A stretch of 64,000 nt of DNA from Bacillus changyiensis. GTDB lineage: Bacteria > Bacillota > Bacilli > Bacillales > Bacillaceae. The notes beneath the pieces are model-generated. The model worked only from the letters and a program-made list of their open reading frames with translations. It had not been told where the DNA came from and made no database searches. Within the stretch, counting starts at the first letter, position 1, and every line of letters begins with the position of its first letter. The translations under genes and the position numbers were made by a program. This document shows positions 1 to 9,222 of this stretch, piece by piece. The stretch lies in contig NZ_JAQFWW010000002.1 of assembly GCF_027706145.1 (NCBI RefSeq), positions 248,001 through 312,000 on the forward strand, in the 5' to 3' direction.

Positions 1-105
1 ATTGTACAACAGGTTTTTTTGAACAGGTATGTATCAGATGTTAAGCGATTCTGTACGACGAGCTTCTCGTTTCGTAATTGAACTGGTCTTCTGAAAAATA
101 AGCTG

Positions 106-321
106 CTAGTTTTTTTGGAAAATCAGCTCTTTCACAACATGATAGATCGCAGCAAATCCTATTCCACACAATATGACTATCATTAAGTTTCTAATGATAC
201 TCATAAAATTGGTTACAGAAAGATAGACAAATAAAAACCCGATTGGTACGAACAAAATGATGTCCATCATACTGACATGTTTAAATATATCGTATAAGTC
301 ATCTTTATGCTTGTTGCTCAT
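106..321 (-). CDS. small two-helix membrane protein of unknown function
   Basis: I do not recognise this 71-residue protein. It has a short charged N-terminus and two hydrophobic stretches (roughly residues 17-37 and 42-60), so it should be an integral membrane protein with a lysine-rich end. The frame stays open further upstream, but the ATG at 321 is preferred because a GGTGG ribosome-binding site lies 7 bases before it. It is downstream of copA on the same strand and separated from it by a terminator-like hairpin, so it is probably transcribed on its own. Confidence 0.5.
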   Translation of the reverse strand: MSNKHKDDLYDIFKHVSMMDIILFVPIGFLFVYLSVTNFMSIIRNLMIVILCGIGFAAIYHVVKELIFQKN

Positions 322-370
322 AACAGTACCACCTTTATTTATGAATACCGACCACAATTAAAATAGAATA

Positions 371-409
371 AAAGCTGAAAACTTCCCGACTCGGGAGGTA
401 TCCAGCTTT
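371..409 (-). terminator. terminator after copA
   Basis: The outer arms AAAGCTG and CAGCTTT enclose an inner CTCCCGA/TCGGGAAG stem. On the minus strand a T-rich stretch follows. It lies just past the copA stop and should end the copper operon transcript. Confidence 0.6.
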
Positions 410-421
410 CTTTTACATGTC

Positions 422-2833
422 TTAATTTAGTTTCACCTTTTGCAATCTGAGCGCATTCAGGACAACTGATACTGAGCTGAACGCCATAGCCGCACCTGCT
501 ACCCATGGGGCTAATAAGCCCAACGCTGCTACAGGTACCCCAATACTATTATAAGCGAATGCCCAGAAAAGGTTTTGCTTAATGTTTTTGATGGTCTGCT
601 TGCTCATGACGATTGCATCAGCAATACTGTTTAAGTCACCACGGATTAATGTAATATCTGCTGCTTCCATTGCAACATCAGTTCCGGTTCCAATCGCCAT
701 CCCTATATCAGCGGCTGCCAATGCTGGAGCATCATTAATACCGTCACCGACCATAGCCACTTTTTTACCTCGCGCTTGAAGTTTTTTCACTTCTTCGGCT
801 TTTCCTTCGGGGAGAACTTCAGCGATCACTTCGTCTATCCCCGCTTCTTTCGCAATCGCTTCCGCTGTTTGTTTATTGTCTCCCGTGATCATGACGACTT
901 CCAATCCCATCTCTTTCAGTCGATTAATTGCTTTTTGAGAGGTCGCTTTGATCGTATCTGCCACAGCTATTAACCCCGCAAATCGCCCATCGATTGCTGT
1001 AAGCATTGCTGTTTTCCCTTGTTTTTCAAGCTTATCCATTTGACCCAAAATTGATTGAATATCAACTTGATGCTGTTCTAACAAACGTCTCGTACCGATC
1101 AGGACTTGTTTTTCTTCGACAACAGCTTTAATTCCATATCCCGGTACAGCTTCAAAATGACTAGCATCGATTAGGTCAATCCCTCTCTGTTTAATTCCGT
1201 CTACGATCGCTTCTGCAAGTGGGTGCTCGGAGTTTTTTTCGGCTGTACCAGCTATTTTGAGAAATTCTGTCTCACTAAGCCATGACGCAGGCTGTACATC
1301 TGTCAGCTGTGGTTTTCCGTGTGTAACAGTTCCCGTTTTGTCGAGAATAATCGTGTTTAAACGATGTGCCGTCTCCAAATGCTCTCCGCCTTTAAACAAA
1401 ATTCCGTACTCAGCAGCTCGTCCTGAACCGGCCATAATCGAGGTCGGTGTTGCTAGTCCTAATGCACACGGACATGCGATCACAAGCACAGCGATCATCT
1501 TTTCAAGCGCTGTACCGAATTCTCCGGGAGTTACGAGCGCATACCAGATAAAAAATGTGATGATGGCAATGGCAACAACAATCGGTACGAACACCCCTGA
1601 AATTCGATCTGCAAGGCGCTGAATCGGCGCTTTTGAACCTTGCGCCTCCTCAACTACTTTTATAATTTGTGCTAAAGCTGTTTCTTTTCCTACTTTTTCC
1701 GCTCTTATTTTTAAAAACCCGTTTTTATTGATTGTCGCACCAATAACCATATCTCCAATGGTTTTATCGACAGGGATGCTTTCACCGGTGATCATCGATT
1801 CATCCAATGCTGAACGCCCTTCTACAATCTCGCCATCTGTAGGAATTTTTTCTCCTGGTTTGACATACATCATATCTCCGGCCAACACTTCTTCGATCGG
1901 AACTGTCATCTCTTCACCGTTTCTAACGACTATTGCTGTTTTTGCCTGCAAACCCATTAATTTTTTAATCGCTTCAGATGAGCGGCCTTTTGCCTTAGCT
2001 TCAAACAGCTTTCCTAAAATAATCAATGTCAGCAAAATCGCACTTGTTTCATAATAAAGACCGATGACATGGTGTTTTGTCATCAGACTTTCAATACTAA
2101 TATAAAGGCTATAAAAATAGGCGGCTGATGTTCCAAGCGCCACCAAGACATCCATGTTCGCACTTTTATTCCGCAACGCTTTGTACGCACCGATGTAAAA
2201 CTGTTTTCCGACAATAAACTGAACAGGTGTAGCTAAGGCAAGTTGAATCCACGGATTCATAAATAGGTCCGGCACCCAGATAAATGATGTGAACTTGAAA
2301 TGGCTGACCATGGCCCACAGCAATGGAAACGATAAAATAGCAGAAAAAATGAATTTTCTCTGCTGCTTATGAATATCTTTTTCTCTTTGTTCCGCTCCCT
2401 GATCCCGGTTTCTATCCTCTTTTAATTCCAGCTGATAGCCCAAGTTGTCCACTACCTGCTTTAAATCATCTATTGTTGTAACACTTGGATAGTACTCAAC
2501 CGTTACCGTTTCAAGAGTAAAATTAACCGGAGCGCTTTTGACACCGGATTGTTTAGATAACCTTTTTTCAATTCGGTTTGCACAAGCCGCACAGGTCATC
2601 CCTTTAATGGCAAACTCCGTTTTTTCTGTTGCTACTTGATAGCCAAGAGCTTCAATCTTTTCAGTTAATTGGTTGACTTCAATCTGTGCCGGATTATAAT
2701 TGACTTTTGCAGTTTCCAAGGCAAAATTGACATGAACATCTTCAACACCATCAAGCCTTTTTAACCCTTTTTCAATTCGTGCAGCACATGCCGCACAGGT
2801 CATCCCCGTAATTTGAAGAGTGGCTTCTTTCAT
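422..2833 (-). CDS. copA: copper-exporting P1B-type ATPase CopA
   Basis: CopA pumps Cu(I) out of the cytoplasm using ATP. The 803-residue protein starts with two heavy-metal-associated domains, each with a GMTCAAC motif (Cys13/Cys16 and Cys81/Cys84). These are followed by eight predicted membrane helices. The transmembrane CPC metal site is at 454-456, the phosphorylated DKTGT aspartate at 498, and TGDN and GDGIND motifs follow in the ATP-binding part. The ATG at 2833 is chosen because AAGGAG sits 8 bases upstream; an in-frame GTG at 2842 lies too close to that site. copZ and csoR lie upstream on the same strand as in B. subtilis. A CsoR-like palindrome in the copZ-copA gap suggests extra copper control. 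Confidence 0.96.
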   Translation of the reverse strand: MKEATLQITGMTCAACAARIEKGLKRLDGVEDVHVNFALETAKVNYNPAQIEVNQLTEKIEALGYQVATEKTEFAIKGMTCAACANRIEKRLSKQSGVKSAPVNFTLETVTVEYYPSVTTIDDLKQVVDNLGYQLELKEDRNRDQGAEQREKDIHKQQRKFIFSAILSFPLLWAMVSHFKFTSFIWVPDLFMNPWIQLALATPVQFIVGKQFYIGAYKALRNKSANMDVLVALGTSAAYFYSLYISIESLMTKHHVIGLYYETSAILLTLIILGKLFEAKAKGRSSEAIKKLMGLQAKTAIVVRNGEEMTVPIEEVLAGDMMYVKPGEKIPTDGEIVEGRSALDESMITGESIPVDKTIGDMVIGATINKNGFLKIRAEKVGKETALAQIIKVVEEAQGSKAPIQRLADRISGVFVPIVVAIAIITFFIWYALVTPGEFGTALEKMIAVLVIACPCALGLATPTSIMAGSGRAAEYGILFKGGEHLETAHRLNTIILDKTGTVTHGKPQLTDVQPASWLSETEFLKIAGTAEKNSEHPLAEAIVDGIKQRGIDLIDASHFEAVPGYGIKAVVEEKQVLIGTRRLLEQHQVDIQSILGQMDKLEKQGKTAMLTAIDGRFAGLIAVADTIKATSQKAINRLKEMGLEVVMITGDNKQTAEAIAKEAGIDEVIAEVLPEGKAEEVKKLQARGKKVAMVGDGINDAPALAAADIGMAIGTGTDVAMEAADITLIRGDLNSIADAIVMSKQTIKNIKQNLFWAFAYNSIGVPVAALGLLAPWVAGAAMAFSSVSVVLNALRLQKVKLN

Positions 2834-2847
2834 ATTATTCACTCCTT

Positions 2848-2864
2848 ATACCCTGTATAGGTAT
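2848..2864 (-). promoter_or_regulatory. putative second CsoR box between copZ and copA
   Basis: The near-palindrome ATACCC-TGTAT-AGGTAT lies in the 38-base gap between copZ and copA. It resembles the operator upstream of copZ. It could give copA independent copper control or be a weak second contact site. Confidence 0.45.
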
Positions 2865-2871
2865 ATTAGAT

Positions 2872-3084
2872 TCATTGTCCAGCCACATCATATCCCTGTT
2901 CTTCAATCTCATCAACAATGTCTTTAACTGTTATTTTCGCTGAATCAAACGTAACATCCACTTTACCAGATTCTAAATGCACTTTTACAGCTTCAACGCC
3001 CTTTAGTCCCCCAACATTTTCTTCAATTGCCCGAATACAGTGACCACAAGACATTCCGTTTACATGAAGTGATGTTTGTTCCAT
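2872..3084 (-). CDS. copZ: copper chaperone CopZ
   Basis: This 70-residue protein is one heavy-metal-associated domain. The Cu(I)-binding GMSCGHC motif is near residue 10, and the rest matches the ferredoxin-like HMA fold, including the EEQGYDV end. It carries Cu(I) to the N-terminal domains of CopA, encoded just downstream. The gene is preceded by a strong AGGAGG site and by a CsoR operator, which fits copper-induced copZA expression. Confidence 0.95.
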   Translation of the reverse strand: MEQTSLHVNGMSCGHCIRAIEENVGGLKGVEAVKVHLESGKVDVTFDSAKITVKDIVDEIEEQGYDVAGQ

Positions 3085-3121
3085 ATTTAAAACCTCCTCA
3101 TCATTTGTTTTTATACTACCA

Positions 3122-3136
3122 TACCCATGTAGGGTA
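3122..3136 (-). promoter_or_regulatory. CsoR operator upstream of copZ
   Basis: TACCC-ATGTA-GGGTA is a palindrome of the type bound by CsoR. It lies between csoR and copZ, about 40 bases upstream of the copZ start, where apo-CsoR would block the copZA promoter. Confidence 0.7.
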
Positions 3137-3146
3137 TTTCAAGTCA

Positions 3147-3446
3147 TTAAGATTTTGAAAACCGTTTAAATACATCAAGCAGTTCTTCAATTGCTTCTTT
3201 GCCTTCTCCACTTTTAATCGCTGAAGCTACACAATGGTGTGTATGATTTTCCAACAGATTGAAAGCTACTTTTTGCATTGCCGCCTGCACCGCTGATATT
3301 TGCACTAAAATATCGATGCAATAGCGATCATTTTCAATCATATTTTGAATTCCTCTTACTTGACCTTCAATTCTTTTTAACCGGTTTTTCATTTTTTCTT
3401 TTTCTTTTGAACTTTTCGGATTTAACATCTGTTCATGCTCTGACAT
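3147..3446 (-). CDS. csoR: copper-sensing repressor CsoR
   Basis: CsoR is a helical DUF156-family repressor that leaves the copZA operator when it binds Cu(I). The 99-residue protein carries the Cys-His-Cys ligand set: a Cys in the RYCIDIL helix, then a His and a Cys in the ENHTHHC segment. It strongly resembles B. subtilis CsoR, including the NRLKRIEGQVRGIQ helix. The start at 3446 is preferred over ATGs 15-18 bases upstream because AGAGGTG precedes it at normal spacing. It sits directly upstream of copZ and copA. Confidence 0.94.
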   Translation of the reverse strand: MSEHEQMLNPKSSKEKEKMKNRLKRIEGQVRGIQNMIENDRYCIDILVQISAVQAAMQKVAFNLLENHTHHCVASAIKSGEGKEAIEELLDVFKRFSKS

Positions 3447-3528
3447 TTGAACACCTCTCATCATTTATTCTGTACCAGAATGATGTTTTTATTATGATAA
3501 AACGTTAACAGAAACATCGAGAAAAGAA

Positions 3529-3550
3529 AACCCCAATTTTTATCGGGGTT
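3529..3550 (-). terminator. terminator of the DJ-1/PfpI gene
   Basis: An AACCCC/GGGGTT hairpin is followed on the minus strand by TTTTCTTTTC. It overlaps the stop codon of the upstream gene and separates it from csoR. Confidence 0.7.
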
Positions 3551-4100
3551 ATCCTTTTAAAATCGCGAAAAATTCCCTCATAAATTCAGGAAGGTTAGAC
3601 CAGTCATGTCCTGAGACGAGGTTTCCCTCAACATGCAACTTCTGATCAATATAAGTCGCACCCGCCGCTTCAACTTCAGGCTTACAGGCAATGTAAGCCG
3701 TCAGCTCTCTGCCTTTCAGATGCTCTCTCAAACTTGTAAAAATCAAACTAGCATGACAGATGGCGCCGATTGGCTTGTTTTCTTTAAAGAAGTGGGTCAC
3801 GATCTTTAATAAACGATCATCCATGCGAATATACTCAGGTGCCCGTCCTCCTGGAATAATGATGCCATCGTATTCTGATGGATTTACATCTGCGAATGAA
3901 GCGTGTGCTTCGATTAAATAACCCGGTTTTTCGGTGTACGTATCCCAATCTAAGAAGTCATGAACAACCGTATGAAGTTTTTTCTTTTGCGGTGCAGCAA
4001 TCACCGCTTCAAAACCTTCTTCAAGACAGCGGAAATATGGATAATAGACTTCCAAAGCTTCCACTGCATCACCGGTTACAATTAATACTTTTTTCGCCAT
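3549..4100 (-). CDS. DJ-1/PfpI family protein
   Basis: This 183-residue cytosolic protein has the DJ-1/PfpI (class I glutamine amidotransferase-like) fold. The nucleophile elbow AICHA places the likely catalytic Cys at residue 115, and an IIPGG motif precedes it, as in the family. Members include stress-related deglycases, glyoxalases and proteases such as B. subtilis YraA and YfkM, but the substrate here cannot be read from sequence. GGGG precedes the ATG and a terminator follows, so it is probably a single-gene unit beside the copper operon. Confidence 0.8.
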   Translation of the reverse strand: MAKKVLIVTGDAVEALEVYYPYFRCLEEGFEAVIAAPQKKKLHTVVHDFLDWDTYTEKPGYLIEAHASFADVNPSEYDGIIIPGGRAPEYIRMDDRLLKIVTHFFKENKPIGAICHASLIFTSLREHLKGRELTAYIACKPEVEAAGATYIDQKLHVEGNLVSGHDWSNLPEFMREFFAILKG

Positions 4101-4210
4101 CAGACATCATCCCCTTTCCTTTCTTCCTCAATTCTAATCCACTTGTTACTTTTTTTAAAATCAAGTGCTCATGTGTTTAGAGTCAAAGAGCAATTTAAGA
4201 AAATAGACTT

Positions 4211-4725
4211 ATTTTACATGTTATATCTTTTAATAAAAAAAGTTTGTTGTAATCTACAAGGTAACTATACATTCCAATGCATAGAAGTTTTCTAGGGATC
4301 ACACTATTTGACACTATGAACAGTGATACACAGGCTTAAGAAGCTGGTATAAAAGTCCCTCACTACTAAGTGTATACTCAAGATGAAAGAGGTAAGTAAA
4401 TTTCAATTGACTTTGACAACAAGAGAACATTTAACCAATATTTAAAGACGCATCCTGTTAAACCTAAAAACAAATCCTCCCGATAGCTATTTATCGTACA
4501 CTTTATGAACGTTACCAAGGCGGGGGGCTGGTCTGTCAGGGCATATGCAAATGTCATGACAAACCTTGCAGGTAACAGAACTCATATTGGAGAAGTTAAC
4601 CCTTCTTTTTGTTAAACGGGGGCGGCTCTGTATTGGCAATTCTAAAATAACGGTGATTTATATAATTTAGTAAAGAATTGAAATGATAGCGTCTCCTCTG
4701 TCATCATTTGCTCAAATTCATTCAG
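4211..4725 (+). pseudogene. decayed tandem copy of the neighbouring beta/gamma-crystallin-like gene
   Basis: This stretch follows the intact gene at 4955-5476 and its upstream region almost throughout. Shared segments include the upstream TTACATGTTATAT, the signal-peptide part CTAGGGATCACACT, the middle TTTAACCAATATTTAAAGAC and the end GCTCAAATTCATTCAG. It has lost the ribosome-binding site, the start and the first signal-peptide codons. It also carries several frameshifts, a stop and internal deletions, so no protein can be made. Coding-like similarity begins near 4289. It is a degenerate tandem duplicate. Confidence 0.88.
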
Positions 4726-4954
4726 TTTGCGCTGTCTGACGTCTCCTATCTTTCTATACATCGTGCAGTTTTTTTAAAGTTACATTTCACCACAAATCCT
4801 CAAACGCACCTTGCTCTTTTTTTCTACCAATTGTCATAAATTGTTCAAAATTAGAATGATCTTACATGTTATATATTGTAATATATGGATTCTTGTTGTA
4901 ACCTGAAGGCAACCGCACATCCAATGTTGTGTGGAAAAAAAGGAGGTAGTATAA

Positions 4955-5476
4955 ATGAAATTTGCTGTCAGATTACTAGCCTTACTCAGTCTTCTAGGGA
5001 TCACACTGTTTGGTACTATGAACAGTCAAGCACAGGCTCAAGAAGTTGGTGCGAAAGTCTCTCACTACCAAGTGTATACTCAAGATGATAGTGGAAAACA
5101 AATTTCAATTGACTTTGACAACAAGAGGACATTTAACCAATATTTAAAGACACACCCTGTTAAACCGAAAAACAAATTCTCTCTGGCAGCTCCTATTTAC
5201 AGTACACTTTACGAACACACAAACGGCGGGGGTTGGTCTGTCAGAGCATATGCAAATGTCATGACAAACCTTGCAGGAAATGCTAATGATGCCGTATCAT
5301 CTGTCAGAACCCATCCACATGGAAATTACACCTATGTTTATATACATGCAAACGGAGGCGGTAATGCATTAGCTTTGGCTAATACAGGCGGCCTATATAA
5401 TTTACTTGGACCTGTCGGTGACGGTTCAAAAACATGGAATGATGAAGTTTCTTCTGTCTTAGTTCGCTCAAATTAA
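4955..5476 (+). CDS. secreted beta/gamma-crystallin-like protein
   Basis: The 173-residue protein begins with a classic signal peptide (MKFAVR, then a hydrophobic core) with likely cleavage after an AQA near residue 28. The C-terminal half looks like beta/gamma-crystallin or peptidase-inhibitor I36 Greek-key repeats: YEHTNGGGWSVRAY followed by a DAVSSVRT strand, and a second repeat ending DEVSSVLV. Such domains often bind calcium or inhibit proteases, but the role here is unknown. AGGAGG lies 8 bases before the ATG, and a strong terminator follows. A broken tandem copy lies upstream, so the locus has duplicated at least once. Confidence 0.75.
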   Translation: MKFAVRLLALLSLLGITLFGTMNSQAQAQEVGAKVSHYQVYTQDDSGKQISIDFDNKRTFNQYLKTHPVKPKNKFSLAAPIYSTLYEHTNGGGWSVRAYANVMTNLAGNANDAVSSVRTHPHGNYTYVYIHANGGGNALALANTGGLYNLLGPVGDGSKTWNDEVSSVLVRSN

Positions 5477-5484
5477 TTCAGAAT

Positions 5485-5519
5485 GGAGGCTGCTTGACAG
5501 CAGCCTCCTATCTTTTTTT
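5485..5519 (+). terminator. terminator of the crystallin-like gene
   Basis: A GGAGGCTGCT/AGCAGCCTCC perfect stem is followed by TATCTTTTTTT on the plus strand. It also separates this gene from the convergent yvmA. Confidence 0.9.
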
Positions 5520-5549
5520 AAGCCAAAAGCAAAAAACGATTTGTTATAC

Positions 5550-6776
5550 CTATGATCTTGCAGCTTTTTTATTTGCCACTTTTAGTGACGCTTTTCGTAA
5601 TCTATTTCCCATAACGGCAAACATCAGCAGGCTAACGACTGCATATAGGACTCCAAGGCAACTGAAAATCAGAACAGATGATAGTTTTTCTAAGAGATAG
5701 CCGGATATAACGGGTCCGCTCGCCATTCCTATATATCTGATAAAGTTAAATACCCCTATTGCACTACCACGATTTTCCTCAAACTCGTTCGTTATCATTG
5801 TTGAAAACATCGGCGGAATGAGCCCCATTGTGATACCAAAAACAATGAGAGCTATGGACATGACAAACAAAGAAAAAGTATGTGTAAGTCCAAAAAACAC
5901 GATGCCGCCTGCAGCTGTTAGATTTCCATAGACGAATAAACGCTGTAGTGATATTTTCTTTTGAATCGATTTGAACACCATACTCCCTACAATTGTGCTT
6001 ACTGCTATCGGTAAATAAAGCATACCGACAATTTTCAAGTCAAGATGATAGCTATCCGTCAACAAAATAGGCAAATAAACAATGATTGAAAAATAAGCAA
6101 AAAAGATGATAAAACTTAAAATTAATATAGCATTCCCAATTTTATTTTTGAACATATCACCATAGTGAGATAAAAGTTGTTTGGCACTAAAACGGTCTTT
6201 TTTCTTCGTTTTTTCTTTTGGAAAACAAATTGCATTTACTAAAAACAGAATGATTGAAATGCCTGTCAAAAACCAGAAAATTCCCCAATAGTTAAAACGG
6301 TCTCCAATAAATCCCCCAAGCAATGGTGCAACGGCTGGTGCCAAAGACAGTAACATTTGATAAGTCCCCATTGCACTACCCCGTTTTGTTCCTTCAAACA
6401 ATCCGCCAATTGTGGTCGCCGCGATTAGAGGAAGTGCTGCTGTTCCCAACGCTTGAAGTACTCTAAAAATGAGAAATACCGTAAAATCTTGAGCAAGAGC
6501 ACAACCCATGCTAGCGAAAACGGTCATGATCATACTGGCTAGCACGACAAACCTCGCACCTTTAAAATCAACAATTGATCCAATAATGATCTGCATAACG
6601 GCTGTAATGAAAATAAAGATGGAAACTGATAAGTTCACCATAGTGACAGAAACATGGAAAGAGTCTCTGATTAAAGGAATGATCGGTGAATAAATGTTTT
6701 GATTTAACGAAGCAAAAAATGCACTGAGACACACTAAATACAAAATAAAAGTCGTACTTAGTTTTAAGGTTTTCAC
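5550..6776 (-). CDS. yvmA: MFS transporter YvmA, probable pulcherriminic acid exporter
   Basis: This 408-residue protein has twelve hydrophobic segments and the layout of a DHA1-type drug:H+ antiporter, with a conserved aspartate/arginine loop after helix 2. Its position opposite yvmC-cypX and near yvmB matches the B. subtilis pulcherrimin locus, where YvmA is believed to export pulcherriminic acid. The start is a GTG at 6776 with GGCGG upstream. A GTTAAC-CA-GTTAAC palindrome, 45 bases upstream, matches sites before yvmB and yvmC and suggests shared control by YvmB. Confidence 0.85.
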   Translation of the reverse strand: MKTLKLSTTFILYLVCLSAFFASLNQNIYSPIIPLIRDSFHVSVTMVNLSVSIFIFITAVMQIIIGSIVDFKGARFVVLASMIMTVFASMGCALAQDFTVFLIFRVLQALGTAALPLIAATTIGGLFEGTKRGSAMGTYQMLLSLAPAVAPLLGGFIGDRFNYWGIFWFLTGISIILFLVNAICFPKEKTKKKDRFSAKQLLSHYGDMFKNKIGNAILILSFIIFFAYFSIIVYLPILLTDSYHLDLKIVGMLYLPIAVSTIVGSMVFKSIQKKISLQRLFVYGNLTAAGGIVFFGLTHTFSLFVMSIALIVFGITMGLIPPMFSTMITNEFEENRGSAIGVFNFIRYIGMASGPVISGYLLEKLSSVLIFSCLGVLYAVVSLLMFAVMGNRLRKASLKVANKKAARS

Positions 6777-6820
6777 GAAAACCGCCTGCCTTATGTTGGT
6801 TTATAACACTTTTTAATATT

Positions 6821-6834
6821 GTTAACCAGTTAAC
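6821..6834. promoter_or_regulatory. putative YvmB operator at yvmA
   Basis: GTTAAC-CA-GTTAAC is the reverse complement of the palindrome found upstream of yvmB itself (9716-9729). It lies upstream of the yvmA start and is a likely MarR-family binding site. Confidence 0.65.
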
Positions 6835-7032
6835 AAAAATATTGTAACGCGCTACTCTTTTATTGTCAATGCCTCAACTTTAATATTTCTTTACATACAT
6901 TTTGTTCGTCCTGATTTTCCCCGCAAACAAATAGCATTTTTATGTATAATCAGACAAAATGTTACTATTTTTTTCATATTTTGGACTTAGGCCCTGTTGA
7001 CATCTGGAAAAGTTCGGGATAGAATGACTATT

Positions 7033-7046
7033 GTTTACTAGTAAAC
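7033..7046. promoter_or_regulatory. putative YvmB operator at yvmC-cypX
   Basis: GTTTAC-TA-GTAAAC is a perfect 14-base palindrome matching the half-sites near yvmA and yvmB (G-T-T-A/T-A-C). It lies 166 bases before the yvmC start. Confidence 0.6.
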
Positions 7047-7211
7047 TTTTATTTTTTTCATAACCAGTCTTTAACACCCGCACTAGTGCGCAAACCACAG
7101 TAGATTTTTATTCGCCACACTCCATTTGCATTAGTCTTAGTCTATTCTAAGCTCTACTCACAGTACGATATTCACATTGATTGACAAATTGTCCACTGAG
7201 GAGTGAAATCA

Positions 7212-7967
7212 ATGACAGAGCTTATGACCAAGAACAAACTTCATTCATTCAAAACAGAAACATTAACACAAAACTGCACTGAAATATTTGAACGCCGCCA
7301 TCATGTTTTAATTGGGATCAGCCCGTTTAACAGTCAATTTTCTGAAGATTATATTTATCGACTGATCGGCTGGGCAATCAATGAATTCGAACATGTAGAG
7401 GTACTGTTGGCAGGAAAGGAAGCAGCCAATCTGCTTGAAGCACTTGGAACTCCGAGGGGAAAAGCCGAACGCAAAGTTCGAAAAGAAGTCTCTCGAAATA
7501 AAAGGTTCGCAGAACGTGCGCTCAAAGCACATGGCGGCAATCCGGAAGCCATTCATACGTTTTCTGATTTTACAGAGCAAACCGCATACTGTCATTTGCG
7601 AAATGAGGTTGATGATGCGTTTTTTGAACAGCCCCACTTCCGTAAAGCATGCTTAGAGATGTCTCAGGCAGCAATACTAGGACGAGCCCGAGGCACTCAG
7701 ACAGCGATTGATGAGGTTAGTGAAGCGATGCTGAATTTGGCCGTTGAGTACGTGATAGCAGAATTACCGTTTTTTATCGGGGCACCGGATATATTAGGAG
7801 TGGAGGAAACACTTCTTGCATATCACCGCCCCTGGAAGCTCGGAGAACAAATATCTAATCATGAATTTGCGATTAGAATGCGACCGAATCAAGGATACCT
7901 CATGGTCACCGAGCAATCCGAGAATGTATGTTTGAAATCTAAAAACCTGCAGGAGGTCAAAAGATGA
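7212..7967 (+). CDS. yvmC: cyclodipeptide synthase YvmC, cyclo(Leu-Leu) forming
   Basis: YvmC makes cyclo(L-Leu-L-Leu) from two leucyl-tRNAs, the first step to pulcherriminic acid. The 251-residue protein has the nucleophilic serine in the GISPFNS motif (Ser37) and the YVIAE segment with Tyr180 and Glu184, the catalytic residues of this family. Length and residue numbers agree with the Bacillus YvmC enzymes. The ATG at 7212 has GAGGAG 8 bases upstream; an in-frame GTG at 7203 overlaps that site. The stop overlaps the cypX start by four bases, indicating translational coupling. Regulation by YvmB is likely from the upstream palindrome. Confidence 0.95.
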   Translation: MTELMTKNKLHSFKTETLTQNCTEIFERRHHVLIGISPFNSQFSEDYIYRLIGWAINEFEHVEVLLAGKEAANLLEALGTPRGKAERKVRKEVSRNKRFAERALKAHGGNPEAIHTFSDFTEQTAYCHLRNEVDDAFFEQPHFRKACLEMSQAAILGRARGTQTAIDEVSEAMLNLAVEYVIAELPFFIGAPDILGVEETLLAYHRPWKLGEQISNHEFAIRMRPNQGYLMVTEQSENVCLKSKNLQEVKR

Positions 7968-9181
7968 ACCATTCTCTTAAAAGTTTTAGTGTGCTGTCTG
8001 AAAGCTACCATGAGGATCCATATCAATATTTTTCATATCTTCGTGAAACAGATCCAGTTCATTATGAAGAATCCCTTGACAGTTATTTTATTAGTCGTTA
8101 TCAAGATGTTCGCCATGTTCTTCAGCACTCGGATATCTTTACAACAAAACCATTAACCAAACGGGCAGAACCGGTTATGCGTGGACCAGTACTCGCTCAG
8201 ATGCATGGCAAAGAACACACGGCTAAACGAAGAATCGTTTTACGGCGCTTTGTCGGAAATCCGCTTGAACATCTTACTCCATTAATCAAAGAAAATGCCG
8301 AAAGGCTTTTGGCCCCATATCTTGAAAAAGGGCGCATTGACCTTGTCAATGATTTTGGTAAAACATTTGCCGTCTGTGTAACAATGGATATTTTAGGACT
8401 TGACAAAAAAGACCATGAAAAGATCAGATCTTGGCACAGTGGTGTTGCTGAATATATTACGAGTTTAAATCAGTCACCTGAAGATCAGGCTCACTCTCTT
8501 AAATGCAGTGAACAGCTTGCTAACTATTTAAGTCCAATAATCGCTGAACGGAGAGGAAACCCCGGGCATGATTTAATTTCGATTTTATGCACTTCTGAGT
8601 ACGAAGGTGTAGCCATGTCGGATAGAGACATTCGAGCATTAATTCTGAACATATTACTTGCCGCAACGGAACCAGCAGATAAGACACTTGCGTTAATGAT
8701 CTATCATTTGCTACATCATCCTCAACAAATGAAGGATGTACTTGAAGATCGTTCACTGCTCCCTCGGGCAATTGCAGAAACACTACGTTATAAACCGCCT
8801 GTTCAACTTATTCCACGGCAGCTTTCTCAAGATGCCGTCATCAGCAATGTTGAACTGAAGGAAGGTACAATCGTATTTTGCATGATTGGCGCTGCCAACC
8901 GTGATCCCGAAGCTTTTGAAAATCCGAATGAGTTCAACATTTACCGCGATGATCTTGATGTCAAAAGTGCATTTAGCGGCGCTGCCCGCCATCTTGCATT
9001 CGGCTCAGGTCTTCATAACTGTGTAGGAGCAGGCTTTGCAAAAACAGAGCTTGAAATTGTGGCCAACACCGTACTCGATCATATGCAAAACATCAGATTA
9101 GAAAAGGATTTCGTTTATCGCGAAACAGGACTTTATACGCGTGGTCCTGTCTCACTTCGAATCTTATTTGATGCCGTTTAA
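7964..9181 (+). CDS. cypX: cytochrome P450 CypX (CYP134A type), pulcherriminic acid synthase
   Basis: CypX oxidises cyclo(Leu-Leu) to pulcherriminic acid, which chelates iron as pulcherrimin. The 405-residue protein has the heme-binding [10 protein letters not shown] motif with the ligand at Cys353 and an ExxR helix near residue 270 (ETLRYKP). In the I helix the usual A/G-Gx-D/E-T is replaced by an AATEPADK segment, so the common acid-alcohol pair is modified. It overlaps yvmC by four bases, forming a two-gene operon, and is followed by a G/C-rich terminator. Confidence 0.95.
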   Translation: MNHSLKSFSVLSESYHEDPYQYFSYLRETDPVHYEESLDSYFISRYQDVRHVLQHSDIFTTKPLTKRAEPVMRGPVLAQMHGKEHTAKRRIVLRRFVGNPLEHLTPLIKENAERLLAPYLEKGRIDLVNDFGKTFAVCVTMDILGLDKKDHEKIRSWHSGVAEYITSLNQSPEDQAHSLKCSEQLANYLSPIIAERRGNPGHDLISILCTSEYEGVAMSDRDIRALILNILLAATEPADKTLALMIYHLLHHPQQMKDVLEDRSLLPRAIAETLRYKPPVQLIPRQLSQDAVISNVELKEGTIVFCMIGAANRDPEAFENPNEFNIYRDDLDVKSAFSGAARHLAFGSGLHNCVGAGFAKTELEIVANTVLDHMQNIRLEKDFVYRETGLYTRGPVSLRILFDAV

Positions 9182-9187
9182 AAGCCG

Positions 9188-9212
9188 CCCTCCCCACAAG
9201 GGGGGGTTTTTC
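9188..9212 (+). terminator. terminator of yvmC-cypX
   Basis: A CCCTCCCC/GGGGGGG stem with a short loop is followed by TTTTTCTTC, directly after the cypX stop. Confidence 0.75.
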
Positions 9213-9222
9213 TTCGTTAAGG

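Larger units (their letters stand above)
6777..7211. other. divergent yvmA-yvmC control region
   Basis: This 435-base gap has no gene. It is AT-rich and carries two MarR-type palindromes, at 6821-6834 and 7033-7046, annotated separately. The long leader before yvmC leaves room for further control (AbrB regulates this locus in B. subtilis), but I see no clear riboswitch or terminator fold. Confidence 0.6.

Noticed and set aside
1257..1622. 121-codon plus-strand frame opposite copA
   Set aside because: It is an antisense shadow of a conserved ATPase domain.
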